Below, one piece after another: positions 9,293 to 18,640 of a stretch of 64,000 nucleotides of DNA. Location: the NCBI GenBank assembly GCA_027625145.1, contig JAQBXK010000001.1, positions 1-64,000 of the forward strand, given 5' to 3'. The notes under the pieces are model-generated. The model saw only the letters and a program-made list of their open reading frames with translations. It did not search any database and was not told where the DNA came from. The stretch's first letter is position 1, and every line of letters starts with the position of its first letter. A program made the position numbers and the translations under genes. Source of the stretch: Pseudomonadota bacterium. GTDB taxonomy: Bacteria; Pseudomonadota; Alphaproteobacteria; Puniceispirillales; Marisalimonadaceae.

Positions 9293-10471
9293 TTGTTAAA
9301 AAACATTAATAAAGAAATCATTTCATTAAAAGAAACTGAAATTATGGAAGTGGCAAATTTTGGAAGAAAACATGCATTTGAAACTGGTGAAAAAGTATAT
9401 TCGGCTTGGTTTGGAGAAGGTGATACTTCAACTAACAAAATTATTTACGATAAAGCTATAGATTCATTAGTTAAAGGAAAAACATTTTATACTTTCCAAA
9501 ATGGTATGCCTAATCTTCGTTTAGAAATATCTAATTATATGAACGAAATTTTTAAAATTAATACAAAGCCAGATAATCATAGTGTAGTAACCGGTGGTAT
9601 GATGGGGTTGAGGTTAGTTTGTGATTTAATTCTTTCGGATAATGATGAAGTAGTAATAGTAGGTCCTGTATGGCCAAATATAAAATCTTCAGTATTACTT
9701 AAAAAAAGTAAGATTAAAGAGGTTTCTTTAACGTTAGGTAAAAAAGGATGGAACCTAGATTTCCAACTATTATTAAAGTCTATTTCTTCATCAACTAAAA
9801 TGGTATTTATTAATAGTCCTGGAAATCCAACAGGATGGGTAATAACTAGAGATCAACAAAATAAATTATTGAACCATGTTCGTCAAACTGGTTCTTGGTT
9901 GATTTCCGACGAGGTTTATCATCAAATTATTTTTAATGATACAGTCGCTCCAAGTTTTCTTCAAATCTCACTTCCAAATGATCGTCTAATTGTTATAAAC
10001 TCTGCTTCAAAAAGTTTTAATATGACAGGTTGGCGAATAGGATGGTTAACACATCCTGTTGAGCTCGGTGAACATATAGCAAAATTAGTTCAAATAACTA
10101 CTTCTGGAGTGCCTGAGTTTCTTCAAAATGGACTTTTATCAGCACTACATAATTATAAAGTTATAACCAATGAATTGAAGTTAAATTTAATAAAATCTAG
10201 AGATCTTATGTTTGCAAGGCTAAAAACGTGGAGTAGAGTTGAATGCAGTGTTCCTGAAGCTGCTTTTTATGCTTTTTTTAAAGTTAAAGGTATGAGTAAT
10301 TCTCTTGAATTTGCTAAAAAACTCATCGTGGAAACTAAAGTTGGAGTTGCGCCAGGAATTGCCTTTGGAGCATCAGGTGAAGGGCATTTAAGAATATGCT
10401 TTGCAGCTAATGAAGGTTTTATTAATACAATAATGGATAGATTAGAGCCAGTCTTGAATTCGAAGTCATAG
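9293..10471 (+). CDS. Class I/II aminotransferase
   Basis: This is a fold-type I PLP aminotransferase of 392 residues. It has NSPGNPTGW at 174-182, the PLP-binding SDEVYH at 205-210, the Schiff-base lysine in SASKSFNMTGWRIG (Lys240) and a C-terminal LRICFA arginine that would bind the substrate carboxylate. Specificity is not evident; it belongs to the broad aspartate/aromatic aminotransferase group. The start is TTG 9293, behind AGGGTG; an upstream in-frame GTG at 9281 runs into a stop. It lies 16 bases after alaS and may be co-transcribed. A hairpin at its end separates it from the convergent neighbour. Confidence 0.9.
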   Translation: MLKNINKEIISLKETEIMEVANFGRKHAFETGEKVYSAWFGEGDTSTNKIIYDKAIDSLVKGKTFYTFQNGMPNLRLEISNYMNEIFKINTKPDNHSVVTGGMMGLRLVCDLILSDNDEVVIVGPVWPNIKSSVLLKKSKIKEVSLTLGKKGWNLDFQLLLKSISSSTKMVFINSPGNPTGWVITRDQQNKLLNHVRQTGSWLISDEVYHQIIFNDTVAPSFLQISLPNDRLIVINSASKSFNMTGWRIGWLTHPVELGEHIAKLVQITTSGVPEFLQNGLLSALHNYKVITNELKLNLIKSRDLMFARLKTWSRVECSVPEAAFYAFFKVKGMSNSLEFAKKLIVETKVGVAPGIAFGASGEGHLRICFAANEGFINTIMDRLEPVLNSKS

Positions 10472-10497
10472 GTAGGACAAAAGGTGTGACCTACCTA
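10469..10497. terminator. Hairpin between convergent genes
   Basis: TAGGTAGG (10469-10476, including the stop codon) pairs perfectly with CCTACCTA (10490-10497), leaving a 13-base loop. It lies between two convergent genes and is followed on the plus side by a broken T-rich stretch. It is the most stable stem locally and probably acts as a terminator, perhaps in both directions. Confidence 0.55.
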
Positions 10498-10506
10498 TTG
10501 ATTTTA

Positions 10507-11871
10507 TTACCAAGGCTTTATAGAATCTTTTAATTTTTTGTATCCATCAATAAAACCTGGTCTAGGATTTGAGTATATTTCATCAAACTCTTTTAAAACA
10601 TTATTTAACCATGTTTCTAATTCTTTATTATTAGGATTGGCATCCATATAAGCATCTTTAATTAATACAAAATGAATCCTTGGATCATAAGGCTTTTTTG
10701 AACCGCCCATAGATTCATCTCCATCGAGAAGTCTCAATAACATAGCATCAGCAGAACCTAGAGTTTGCTCATGTATAGGAGGACCTTCCATTCTATACAT
10801 TACTGATGTCATATCTCTTCCATTACCAGTTTTATATCCCATTGATTTCCATGCTGAATCAATTGTAACATTACTATTTGTATGCGCTAAAAGTTTTTGT
10901 CCAAAAGCTCTTAGTGGATCTGAAATGTCAGCTAACAAATCTGTTAATCTATCGCCATCTAAGTCAGTAGCTAAAATAATACATTCTTGATTTTCTATTA
11001 AGTCCCAAATTAATAAACCATAATTTGTGTCTGCTATGTGTTGTTCTATTTTACCTGACCAACTTTCCATACCTTTTTTAAAATCAGAAGGTAATAGCGC
11101 TATTATTTTATCAATATTTTCTTTATGTTCTTCATATGCATTAACAGCCCATTTTCGACCGACACTAAATTTTGTTCCTTCAAGCAACCAAATTAGTAAT
11201 CCTGCATTTATACCATCTTCCATTGCTTGAGTAGGTTTGAATGCTACTCTTCCCAATTTCCGAGTATCATTAATCATTTTTAAAAACAAACGACAAGCAT
11301 AAGCCATTTGAATTCCAGGAGTATTCATTTCTGTATGAACGATTCCAGTTTGTTCATTTACTGTAAATTTAGATTTGTCTTGTGAGTAAGGTAAGCAGGG
11401 CATGCACCTTACAACTGTGATAGGGCCATAAGGTCGAACGTTACAAAAAACTCCAGCTTGAGTTCTAAGAGGAGCATTTCCAGACTTTCCCATTACTACT
11501 ACTCTATTGCCTGTTTCGTCAGTTACATATGCATCGCCAGCAGTTGACCATTTAATAGATGTGTTTTCCATGTTTCCAAACCAGCTTAACGCTTCTAGTT
11601 GAGTATCATGTCTGATTTGAGACCACATAGGAACTGCATAGAATGGAAGATTTAAAATATCAGCCGCAGCTATCGTTCCTAATAAAGCATATGCATCGGT
11701 TAGTGAATGGCATATAGGATTAATATTGTTATCATGATTGCCACCTTTCCATACTAGAGCAGCGGGGTAACCTTTAGGTCTTACATCAGTTTCTGAGTAT
11801 AGTGTATTAAGGAGGCCTTTTAAATCGCCTCCTTCAAATTCAGTTTTAGCAATATGCATTAAGTCTAACAT
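10507..11871 (-). CDS. Conserved-looking protein of unknown function (454 aa)
   Basis: I do not recognise this family. The protein has no signal peptide or membrane segment and reads like a compact cytosolic enzyme. It shows runs of Gly/Asp/His-rich motifs (VWKGGNHDNNINPICHSLTDAYALLG near 41-66), a cysteine-rich strand (CNVRPYGPITVVRCMPCLPY near 144-163), a DLDGDRLTDLLADISDP stretch near 308-324 and GPPIHEQTLGSADAMLLRLLDGDES near 373-397. The Asp/His content suggests a metal-dependent active site, which is inference only. It stands alone between a convergent aminotransferase and the LOG gene. Codon use matches its neighbours, so there is no sign of recent transfer. Confidence 0.75.
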   Translation of the reverse strand: MLDLMHIAKTEFEGGDLKGLLNTLYSETDVRPKGYPAALVWKGGNHDNNINPICHSLTDAYALLGTIAAADILNLPFYAVPMWSQIRHDTQLEALSWFGNMENTSIKWSTAGDAYVTDETGNRVVVMGKSGNAPLRTQAGVFCNVRPYGPITVVRCMPCLPYSQDKSKFTVNEQTGIVHTEMNTPGIQMAYACRLFLKMINDTRKLGRVAFKPTQAMEDGINAGLLIWLLEGTKFSVGRKWAVNAYEEHKENIDKIIALLPSDFKKGMESWSGKIEQHIADTNYGLLIWDLIENQECIILATDLDGDRLTDLLADISDPLRAFGQKLLAHTNSNVTIDSAWKSMGYKTGNGRDMTSVMYRMEGPPIHEQTLGSADAMLLRLLDGDESMGGSKKPYDPRIHFVLIKDAYMDANPNNKELETWLNNVLKEFDEIYSNPRPGFIDGYKKLKDSIKPW

Positions 11872-11986
11872 TTATTTCCTCATTTTTTATATAAAATCAT
11901 GGTTTATAAAATAAAAGCATAATTAAAAAAAATATTTACATATACTTTATATATCTTCTAGAAAATATATTATAATTAATCAAATA

Positions 11987-12547
11987 TTAAATGCTCTTTA
12001 AAAATTTTCTTAATGATTGAATGTTTTTTATTTCCTCAAAGTAATTTAAATTTTCAATTTTCATGAATTGTTCATTTATTATATTATTTATTAGTTTAAT
12101 CAAAGGATCCCAGTAACCAGAAAAATTTATAATTCCTACATTTTTATTTTTTATAATATTTAATTGACACCAAGTAAGGACTTCGAAGCATTCATCAAGA
12201 GTTCCTATTCCACCTGGTAATATTAAAAAGGCATCTGACTTACTATACATTAATTGCTTTCTTTCGTGCATAGTTTTGGTAATAATTAATTCTGTATTAA
12301 TTTGATTAGGAAAGTTTGTATTTATTAAATCGTCTTTTATTAGAAGTTCTGGAATGATACCAATTGTTTTTGCTCCAAATGTAATGCTAGATTTAGCAAT
12401 TGCTCCCATGATTCCATTTTCACCTCCTCCAAAAACTATATCAAAATTATTTTCAGCTATAATTTTTCCTATCTTAATGGCTAATTTTTTATGCTCTTTT
12501 TTAATTCCTGAAGAGGAACCTCCAAAAATACAAATTTTTTTTTTCAA
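11987..12547 (-). CDS. LOG-family nucleotide phosphoribohydrolase
   Basis: The 186-residue protein carries the two hallmarks of the LOG (Lonely Guy, TIGR00730) family: GGGENGIMGAIAKSS near 40-54 and PGGIGTLDE near 110-118, preceded by the HERKQLMYSKSDAF helix. Characterised members hydrolyse cytokinin riboside 5'-monophosphates or other purine nucleotides to base plus ribose 5-phosphate. In free-living bacteria the role is probably nucleotide housekeeping. The start ATG follows GAGGTG. It has no operon partner. Confidence 0.88.
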   Translation of the reverse strand: MKKKICIFGGSSSGIKKEHKKLAIKIGKIIAENNFDIVFGGGENGIMGAIAKSSITFGAKTIGIIPELLIKDDLINTNFPNQINTELIITKTMHERKQLMYSKSDAFLILPGGIGTLDECFEVLTWCQLNIIKNKNVGIINFSGYWDPLIKLINNIINEQFMKIENLNYFEEIKNIQSLRKFLKSI

Positions 12548-12653
12548 TTTTCACCTCATATAATTATATTCTCTAAAAAGTAATATCTATTTTTAGAGAT
12601 TTATTTTACTATTTAAATAGTATTTATTTTTTCTAATGTTTTAAAGGGTTTTT

Positions 12654-13670
12654 ATGAAATTATCAAAAGTGATATATTTTCTTTTAGCCGGAGGTATTTT
12701 AGCAAGTTTAGCTCTAATTATTGCTTTATATCAACCTCAAACAACATATCAAGAAGATGTTGTTGTTCCTTTAGTTAAAAAAGAAGATGATGCAAACCCT
12801 ATAGAGACTAAAGTATCTAAAAAACAAGACAGTGAAGTTATTAAATTAGAAGTAATTAGAGTTAGACCAGACGGAAGTTCAGTTATTGCAGGAAAAGGAT
12901 TGCCTAATTCAAAAATAGAAGTAATTTCGGGATCTACAGTAATTGCAACTACACAAAGTGATAATATTGGAGAATTTGTTGCTGTTCCTGATAAGCAACT
13001 AAAAAGCGGAGAGTATTTGCTTGCTTTTCGTCAAACAACTAAAGCTAATAAAATTAGTATTGCGAATGAAGCAGTTGTTATAAATGTTACCGGAGGACCA
13101 AATGATGTTCCAATAGTGGCGATTATAGATAACGAAGGTAAATTAGGTGCTCGAGTAATACAAGCTCCAGGTTTGATTGAAAAAGAAACAAAAAGTAAAG
13201 TTGATAAAGATAATGATATTTCTATAAAAATGTTACCTACAATTTCAATTTTAGCTATCACTTATGATATAAAAGTTGGTCAATTGATCTTATCGGGTAT
13301 TGCCTCAGGAGGAGCACAAGTGAATGCTGGATTTTCTGGTAAAGAAACTTCGTCAACAAAAATTTTAAATAATTCATGGTCTTTAACAATTCCAGGAAAA
13401 TTAATATCTGGAAAACAGAAAGTTTTTGCAGTTATAATAGGTAAAGATGGAAAAGTATTAAGTAAAAATTCAATAAATATAACCGGAAGCATCATTAAAG
13501 ACGCTAACGGAAAAACATTTGTTGTAGTTCAAAAGGGTGATGCACTTTGGAACATAGCCTATAATAGGTTAGGGCTAGGAATTCGTTACACGGATATAGT
13601 TGAACTAAACAAAGAAAAAATTAAAAACCCTAATTTAATTTATCCTAAACAATTATTTATTCTACCTTAA
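12654..13670 (+). CDS. Membrane-anchored Ig-like/LysM protein
   Basis: The 338-residue protein has one N-terminal membrane segment (about residues 4-25), then an acidic linker. Beta-rich Ig-like or carboxypeptidase-regulatory-type repeats follow (for example VRPDGSSVIAGKGLPNSKIEV and a second around 205-260). A C-terminal LysM domain ends it (from TFVVVQKGDALWNIAYNRLG to NLIYPKQLFILP). LysM binds peptidoglycan, so the protein should be tethered in the inner membrane and reach the murein layer. Alphaproteobacterial proteins with this plan are widespread but poorly characterised. A phosphatidyltransferase gene follows 19 bases later, suggesting a shared envelope role. Confidence 0.85.
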   Translation: MKLSKVIYFLLAGGILASLALIIALYQPQTTYQEDVVVPLVKKEDDANPIETKVSKKQDSEVIKLEVIRVRPDGSSVIAGKGLPNSKIEVISGSTVIATTQSDNIGEFVAVPDKQLKSGEYLLAFRQTTKANKISIANEAVVINVTGGPNDVPIVAIIDNEGKLGARVIQAPGLIEKETKSKVDKDNDISIKMLPTISILAITYDIKVGQLILSGIASGGAQVNAGFSGKETSSTKILNNSWSLTIPGKLISGKQKVFAVIIGKDGKVLSKNSINITGSIIKDANGKTFVVVQKGDALWNIAYNRLGLGIRYTDIVELNKEKIKNPNLIYPKQLFILP

Positions 13671-13689
13671 TAAATTAAGGCATTAGATA

Positions 13690-14292
13690 ATGCTTGATAA
13701 AAAAATTAATAATTATTTAGAAAAGTACTTAATTTATATAGCTAGTATTTTATACAAATATAATTGCTCAGCTAACTTTGTTACATTGATAGGTGCTGTA
13801 GTTGGGTTTTTTTGTTTTTTTTGTATTGTTGAAAGTGAATTTTTTTTAGCATTTTTGTTTCTATTATTAAATAGATTTTTTGATGGAATAGATGGAGCGT
13901 TAGCTAGAATAGACGGAGCATCAGATCTAGGTGCATTTTATGACATTATATCTGATTTTGTTTTTTATTCATTATTTCCAATAGGCTTTATTTTTAATAA
14001 TATAGAAAACGCTTTTTCTATATGCTTTTTATTATTAAGTTTTGTATCTACTCAATCGACTTTTTTAGCTTCTGCTTGGATTATAGAAAAAAATAAGACT
14101 TTAGTAAAAAAAAATGAAAAATCTTTCTTTTATATTGGAGGAATCACAGAAGGTTTTGAAACAATAATATTTTTTACATTAATGTTAATTTTCAATGATT
14201 TTGTGTATTTAATATCATATATTTTTGGATTGTTGTGTTGGATCACATGTGTTTTTCGTATTTATTATATTAGAAAAATACTTTTATCATAA
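13690..14292 (+). CDS. CDP-alcohol phosphatidyltransferase family protein
   Basis: This family transfers a phosphatidyl or other phospho-substituent from a CDP-linked donor to an alcohol in the membrane. The catalytic signature is complete: D65-G-I-D68-G69-A-L-A72-R73, then G81, D85 and D89. The spacing between AR and G is seven residues rather than the classical eight, as I recall for a subfamily with a DLGxFxDIxxDFxFY motif. The 200 residues contain about five or six membrane helices. The acceptor alcohol is unknown; PgsA and PssA proper are probably encoded elsewhere. Confidence 0.85.
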   Translation: MLDKKINNYLEKYLIYIASILYKYNCSANFVTLIGAVVGFFCFFCIVESEFFLAFLFLLLNRFFDGIDGALARIDGASDLGAFYDIISDFVFYSLFPIGFIFNNIENAFSICFLLLSFVSTQSTFLASAWIIEKNKTLVKKNEKSFFYIGGITEGFETIIFFTLMLIFNDFVYLISYIFGLLCWITCVFRIYYIRKILLS

Positions 14293-14337
14293 TTTTTAAT
14301 ATTAATTTTCATCTATTCAATGTAAAAATTATTTTTT
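14289..14337 (+). terminator. Possible terminator
   Basis: ATAATTTTT (14289-14297) and AAAAATTAT (14324-14332) can form nine A/U pairs around a long 26-base loop, followed by a T-run. This is weak evidence in such AT-rich DNA. Confidence 0.25.
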
Positions 14338-14399
14338 AAATATATAAAATATATTATAATAATTTATTATAAACTAACTTGAAAAAAGGTTATAAAATA

Positions 14400-14780
14400 A
14401 TGAAAGATCCAATTAATAAACTTACAGATGAACAATATAGAATAACTCAAGAACATGGAACTGAGCTAGCTTTTTCAGGTGCGTATTGGGATAAAAAAGA
14501 TCCTGGAAATTATTTTTGTGTCTGTTGTAATACCAAGGTTTTTTCAAGTGATACAAAGTATGATTCTGGTTCTGGTTGGCCTGCATTTTTTCAACCTGTT
14601 TCTGATGATGTGGTTGAATTGTCAAAAGATAATTCTTTGTTTATGGAAAGAACAGAGGCACATTGTTTTAAATGTAAATCTCATTTAGGTCATGTTTTCC
14701 CTGATGGCCCGAAGCCAACTGGTTTACGTTATTGTATAAATTCGGCATCATTAAATTTTGTAAATACGGGTGATCAATAA
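14400..14780 (+). CDS. msrB: Peptide-methionine (R)-S-oxide reductase
   Basis: MsrB reduces the R epimer of methionine sulfoxide in oxidised proteins. Counting from the ATG at 14400, which follows AAAGGT, the protein is 126 residues. The structural zinc is held by Cys40, Cys43, Cys89 and Cys92. The catalytic cysteine is Cys112 in [19 protein letters not shown] and [10 protein letters not shown] are also family hallmarks. A longer frame from a TTG at 14379 exists but lacks a well-placed ribosome-binding site. The stop codon shares a base with the start of the next gene, so translation is coupled. Confidence 0.97.
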   Translation: MKDPINKLTDEQYRITQEHGTELAFSGAYWDKKDPGNYFCVCCNTKVFSSDTKYDSGSGWPAFFQPVSDDVVELSKDNSLFMERTEAHCFKCKSHLGHVFPDGPKPTGLRYCINSASLNFVNTGDQ

Positions 14781-15586
14781 TGGATAACTTAATATTAGGC
14801 TCAACTAAAATTTATGGTTGTATAGCTGATCCAATTGAACATGTAAGGGCGCCTTCAATTTTTACCTCTATGTTTAGGCAAAAAAAAATTGATGCTGTTA
14901 TGATACCTATTCATGTAAATGAAGATAGTCTTATTAACGTAATTAATTCTTTAAAATTAATTAAAAATTTCTGTGGATTGACAGTAACTATTCCTCATAA
15001 AACAGAAATTGCTAAAATATGTGATTTTTTAGAACCAGATGCGAATAAAACAAAAGCTGTGAACTGGATTAAATTTGATAAGAATAGAAAGATCATAGGA
15101 AATAACTTTGATGGAAAAGGTTTTGTAAACGGTTTTTTAAACCAAAGCCATGTTTTGGAAAATAAATCGGTCTGTTTATTTGGCACTGGAGGAGCAGGCA
15201 TTGCTATTGCTTATTCTCTAGCAGATGAAAAAATTAAAAAATTGAAATTAATTAATCGTGATATTGATAAGGCAAATAATCTAAAACTAAATATTAATAA
15301 AGTTTATCCTAATTTAAATATTGAAGTCTCATCGTCTTTAGAATATGAACTAAATGATATTGATATAATTATCAATGCTACTAGTTTAGGGTTAAAAAAT
15401 AACGATCCTTTGCCTTTTGATGTTAATAAATCGAAAATAGATTCTATTGTTGCGGATATTATAATGAATCCAATGGATACAGAATTATTAAAAATATCAA
15501 AATCTTTGGGACGCACTATTCATTATGGAAAATATATGATAGAAAGTCAAATTGACTTAGCCGGAAAATTTTTAAATATTTGGTAA
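14780..15586 (+). CDS. Shikimate dehydrogenase-like (AroE-family) oxidoreductase
   Basis: The 268-residue protein has AroE architecture: an N-terminal substrate domain with VTIPHK (catalytic Lys74), Asn95 in KAVNWI, Asp111 in NNFDGKGF, and a Rossmann domain with FGTGGAG at 134-140. The loop that in true AroE reads HSxSP, whose serines bind shikimate, is HVRAP here (21-25), and the usual NTDG is NFDG. The catalytic Lys/Asp pair is kept while the shikimate contacts are lost. It may therefore belong to the AroE-like (RifI/SdhL/quinate-type) groups rather than serve the shikimate pathway. It overlaps msrB by one base and is followed by gcrA. Confidence 0.85.
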   Translation: MDNLILGSTKIYGCIADPIEHVRAPSIFTSMFRQKKIDAVMIPIHVNEDSLINVINSLKLIKNFCGLTVTIPHKTEIAKICDFLEPDANKTKAVNWIKFDKNRKIIGNNFDGKGFVNGFLNQSHVLENKSVCLFGTGGAGIAIAYSLADEKIKKLKLINRDIDKANNLKLNINKVYPNLNIEVSSSLEYELNDIDIIINATSLGLKNNDPLPFDVNKSKIDSIVADIIMNPMDTELLKISKSLGRTIHYGKYMIESQIDLAGKFLNIW

Positions 15587-15604
15587 TTTTTAACAGGATT
15601 TTTA

Positions 15605-16006
15605 ATGGAAAACAAATCAGTTTGGGACAAAGAAAAATTAGATCAGTTATCACAATTATGGGCAGAAGGTTTGCCTATAACAAAAATTGGTCTTGAATTA
15701 GGTGTTACAAGAAATGCTATTGCTGGAAAAGCTCATAGATTAGGTTTACCAAAAAGAGATTCACCAATTTCAAAGTCAGGTGAACCAAGAAAAAATCAAG
15801 TGAAAACAGTTCCTCTAGAAAATCAAAAAGAGTTACCTTTAAAGCTTTTGTTAAGAAATGTTGAATGGTCTAGAAATGCTTGTTGTTGGCCATTTGGTGA
15901 CCCTAAGCTTCCAGGTTTTAAGTTTTGTGGAGTATCGATAGTTCCTGGCCGACCATACTGTGAAGAACATTCTTTATTAGCATACACTAATACTAGAGAA
16001 AGTTGA
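15605..16006 (+). CDS. gcrA: GcrA cell-cycle regulator
   Basis: GcrA is an alphaproteobacterial regulator that binds sigma-70 holoenzyme and stimulates promoters carrying CcrM-methylated GANTC sites. The 133-residue protein has the N-terminal helix-turn-helix (VWDKEKLDQLSQLWAEG, then ITKIGLELGVTRNAIAGKAHRLGLPKR, about 6-51). The C-terminal cysteine-containing motif CCWPFGDP...FCG (about 95-111) and a final PYCEEH complete it. It follows the AroE-like gene by 18 bases. ccrM and ctrA are not in the window. Confidence 0.95.
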   Translation: MENKSVWDKEKLDQLSQLWAEGLPITKIGLELGVTRNAIAGKAHRLGLPKRDSPISKSGEPRKNQVKTVPLENQKELPLKLLLRNVEWSRNACCWPFGDPKLPGFKFCGVSIVPGRPYCEEHSLLAYTNTRES

Positions 16007-16017
16007 ATTAATGTGTC

Positions 16018-18636
16018 ATGAGCTCTTTAACAAAAAAAAGAAAACACTATAAACCATTATTATGGATCCCTGAAAATGTATATTTAGATTTTGTAATTCA
16101 TAAAAATTTTGTTTTTGTGACTTCTATAATTTTATTCAAAAAAAATAATATAAAAGACATTAATAATTTTCAATTAAATTCTACTATAGATTTAAATGGT
16201 GTTAATTTAGAAACTTTATCTTTTGAAGTATCATTAGATAACCAATCTTTTTATGATATTGATATTAATAAATTTTTTATTAATGATGAATTGATATCAA
16301 TTCCAATTTCTGAAGAGGTATCCGAAGTTAGAATTTTGTCAAAAGTTAAGCTTTATCCTACTGACAATTCATCTTTGGAAGGTTTGTATGAATCTAATAA
16401 AATGTTGTGCACTCAATGTGAACCCGAAGGATTTAGAAAAATTACTTGGTTTCCAGACCGTCCTGATTGCTTAACTATTTTTAAAGTTAGAATTGAAGCG
16501 CCATTGTCCTGTAGCACTATTTTATCGAATGGTAATTTAATAGAAAAAGGTATTTTAAAAGATAATAACGGCAATCCAATTAGACATTTTAAAGTTTGGG
16601 ATGATCCTTTTCCTAAACCTTCATACCTTTTTGCTTTAGTTGTTGGGTCTCTAGAAGTAACTTCATCTTCATTTGTTACATCTTCTAACAAAAAAATTAA
16701 TTTAGAAATTTATACAGAAGTTGGAAATAAACATTTAACTTATCATGCTATGAATTGCCTTAAAAAAGCGATGGAGTGGGATGAATTAAAATACGGTCTA
16801 GAGTATGATCTGGAATGTTTTATGATAGTTGCAGTTAGTCATTTCAATATGGGCGCAATGGAAAACAAAGGTTTGAATATATTTAATTCTAAATTTATTT
16901 TAGCAGATTTAAATACAGCAACAGATTTAGACTTAAAAAATATTGAAAGCATAGTTGCACATGAATATTTCCATAACTGGACAGGTAACAGAGTTACTTG
17001 TAGAGACTGGTTTCAATTAACTCTCAAAGAAGGATTAACTGTTTTTAGAGATCAAGAATTTTCTGCTGATATGAATAATGGAGGAGTTAAAAGGATTGAG
17101 GATGTTATGCTCCTTAGATCTGTTCAATTTTCTGAAGACTCTGGTTCTAACAAGCATCCTATTAGACCTGATGAATACCAAGAAATTAATAACTTTTATA
17201 CTCCTACCGTTTATGAAAAGGGTGCCGAAGTTATAAGAATGATTTATAATTATCTTGGGGCAGACCTATATAGAAAAGGTATTGATGCATACTTTGAAAT
17301 GTTTGATGGTAAAGCGGTCACATGTGAAGACTTTCTCGAAGCACTATCAGCAGGCTCTAAAATAGATTTGGATTTGTTTAAAAAATGGTATAGCCACGCA
17401 GGCACACCAGAATTAAATATTCAAAGAGAGCATAATAATAATGGATTAACACTTAATTTTTTTCAATCAATTGATAAAAAAGATAGCTATTTACCTATCC
17501 CTATTACTATTTCATTAATAGACATAAATGGTTATCCAGTTGAATTTAGTATTAATAATTTAAATATGAAGTATGAGCACGTTTTTTTATTGTCTAAAAA
17601 CAAAGATAATATTATTTTATCAGGCTTTAAGAATAAAGTTGTTCCATCATTATTAAGAGGATTTTCTGCACCTGTTAATATAATAACAGATTTAAGTTTT
17701 GAAGAAAATATACATATACTTAAATTTGATAATGACTCTTTTAATAAATGGGAGTCTATACAAAATTTATATATAAGTTCTTTTAAAGATACAGAAAAAA
17801 TAGATTTAATTATTTCCGTTTTAAAGAATTTTTTGATTAAAGAATTATTAAATCCATCTCTTATGGCGTGTTTGTTAGAGTTGCCTTCTAGAACTACATT
17901 AGAAGGTTTGTCTTATATATCTGATCCGATTGATATATTTGAATCAAGACTGCGTTTATCAAAACAAATTGCTTTACGTTTAAAGGATCCTTTTGAACAA
18001 ACTGCTATTAAACTTTTTAATGATAATATAGATGGAAGTGAAAAATATGAACAACGTTCATTATTATCAAAAATTTTAAATTATCTTGTTTTAATACAAA
18101 GTGAAACAGGAATTGAGTTAGCTCAGAGTATAACTTTAAGTGAAAATATGACATTATCGTCAATTGGTTTGAAGTCTTTATGCCAAAATAATAGCGAAAA
18201 CTCTATTAAGCATTTAAATAATTTTTATTCTAAATGGTCTAATAATAGCTTAGTTTTAGAAAAATGGTTTGAGATGATGTCTATACTTAATATTAAAGGT
18301 GAAGGGATTAATTTTATTAAAAAACTTTTATCTCATAATGCTTTTGACTATAAAAGTCCTAATAAATTAAGATCAGTTTTAGGTGTTTTCCAAAGAGAAA
18401 ATGTTTTGTTATTTCATGCAAACGACTCTTCAGGATATAATTTTGTTTCTGAACAAATATGCTTAATTGATTCATTTAACTCACAAGCTGCTGCAAAATT
18501 AGTTTTACCATTGACTAGATTTAATAATTATACAGATGATAGAAAAAAGAAAATGAAAAATTCTTTATCTGAAATTTATAATAAAAAAAAAATATCCTCA
18601 GATTTATCAGAAATAATAGCTAAAGCTTTAAAATAA
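16018..18636 (+). CDS. pepN: Aminopeptidase N (M1 family)
   Basis: This zinc aminopeptidase removes N-terminal residues from peptides in the cytoplasm. The 872-residue protein has the substrate-binding GAMEN motif at 279-283, the zinc site HEYFH at 315-319 and the third ligand Glu338 in TLKEGLT. The downstream tyrosine-containing TVYEKGAEVIRM stretch and the DUF3458-type C-terminal helical region are present. The length fits the proteobacterial PepN subgroup. It starts 11 bases after gcrA and probably shares its transcript. It ends four bases from the convergent helicase gene. Confidence 0.97.
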   Translation: MSSLTKKRKHYKPLLWIPENVYLDFVIHKNFVFVTSIILFKKNNIKDINNFQLNSTIDLNGVNLETLSFEVSLDNQSFYDIDINKFFINDELISIPISEEVSEVRILSKVKLYPTDNSSLEGLYESNKMLCTQCEPEGFRKITWFPDRPDCLTIFKVRIEAPLSCSTILSNGNLIEKGILKDNNGNPIRHFKVWDDPFPKPSYLFALVVGSLEVTSSSFVTSSNKKINLEIYTEVGNKHLTYHAMNCLKKAMEWDELKYGLEYDLECFMIVAVSHFNMGAMENKGLNIFNSKFILADLNTATDLDLKNIESIVAHEYFHNWTGNRVTCRDWFQLTLKEGLTVFRDQEFSADMNNGGVKRIEDVMLLRSVQFSEDSGSNKHPIRPDEYQEINNFYTPTVYEKGAEVIRMIYNYLGADLYRKGIDAYFEMFDGKAVTCEDFLEALSAGSKIDLDLFKKWYSHAGTPELNIQREHNNNGLTLNFFQSIDKKDSYLPIPITISLIDINGYPVEFSINNLNMKYEHVFLLSKNKDNIILSGFKNKVVPSLLRGFSAPVNIITDLSFEENIHILKFDNDSFNKWESIQNLYISSFKDTEKIDLIISVLKNFLIKELLNPSLMACLLELPSRTTLEGLSYISDPIDIFESRLRLSKQIALRLKDPFEQTAIKLFNDNIDGSEKYEQRSLLSKILNYLVLIQSETGIELAQSITLSENMTLSSIGLKSLCQNNSENSIKHLNNFYSKWSNNSLVLEKWFEMMSILNIKGEGINFIKKLLSHNAFDYKSPNKLRSVLGVFQRENVLLFHANDSSGYNFVSEQICLIDSFNSQAAAKLVLPLTRFNNYTDDRKKKMKNSLSEIYNKKKISSDLSEIIAKALK

Positions 18637-18640
18637 TTCC

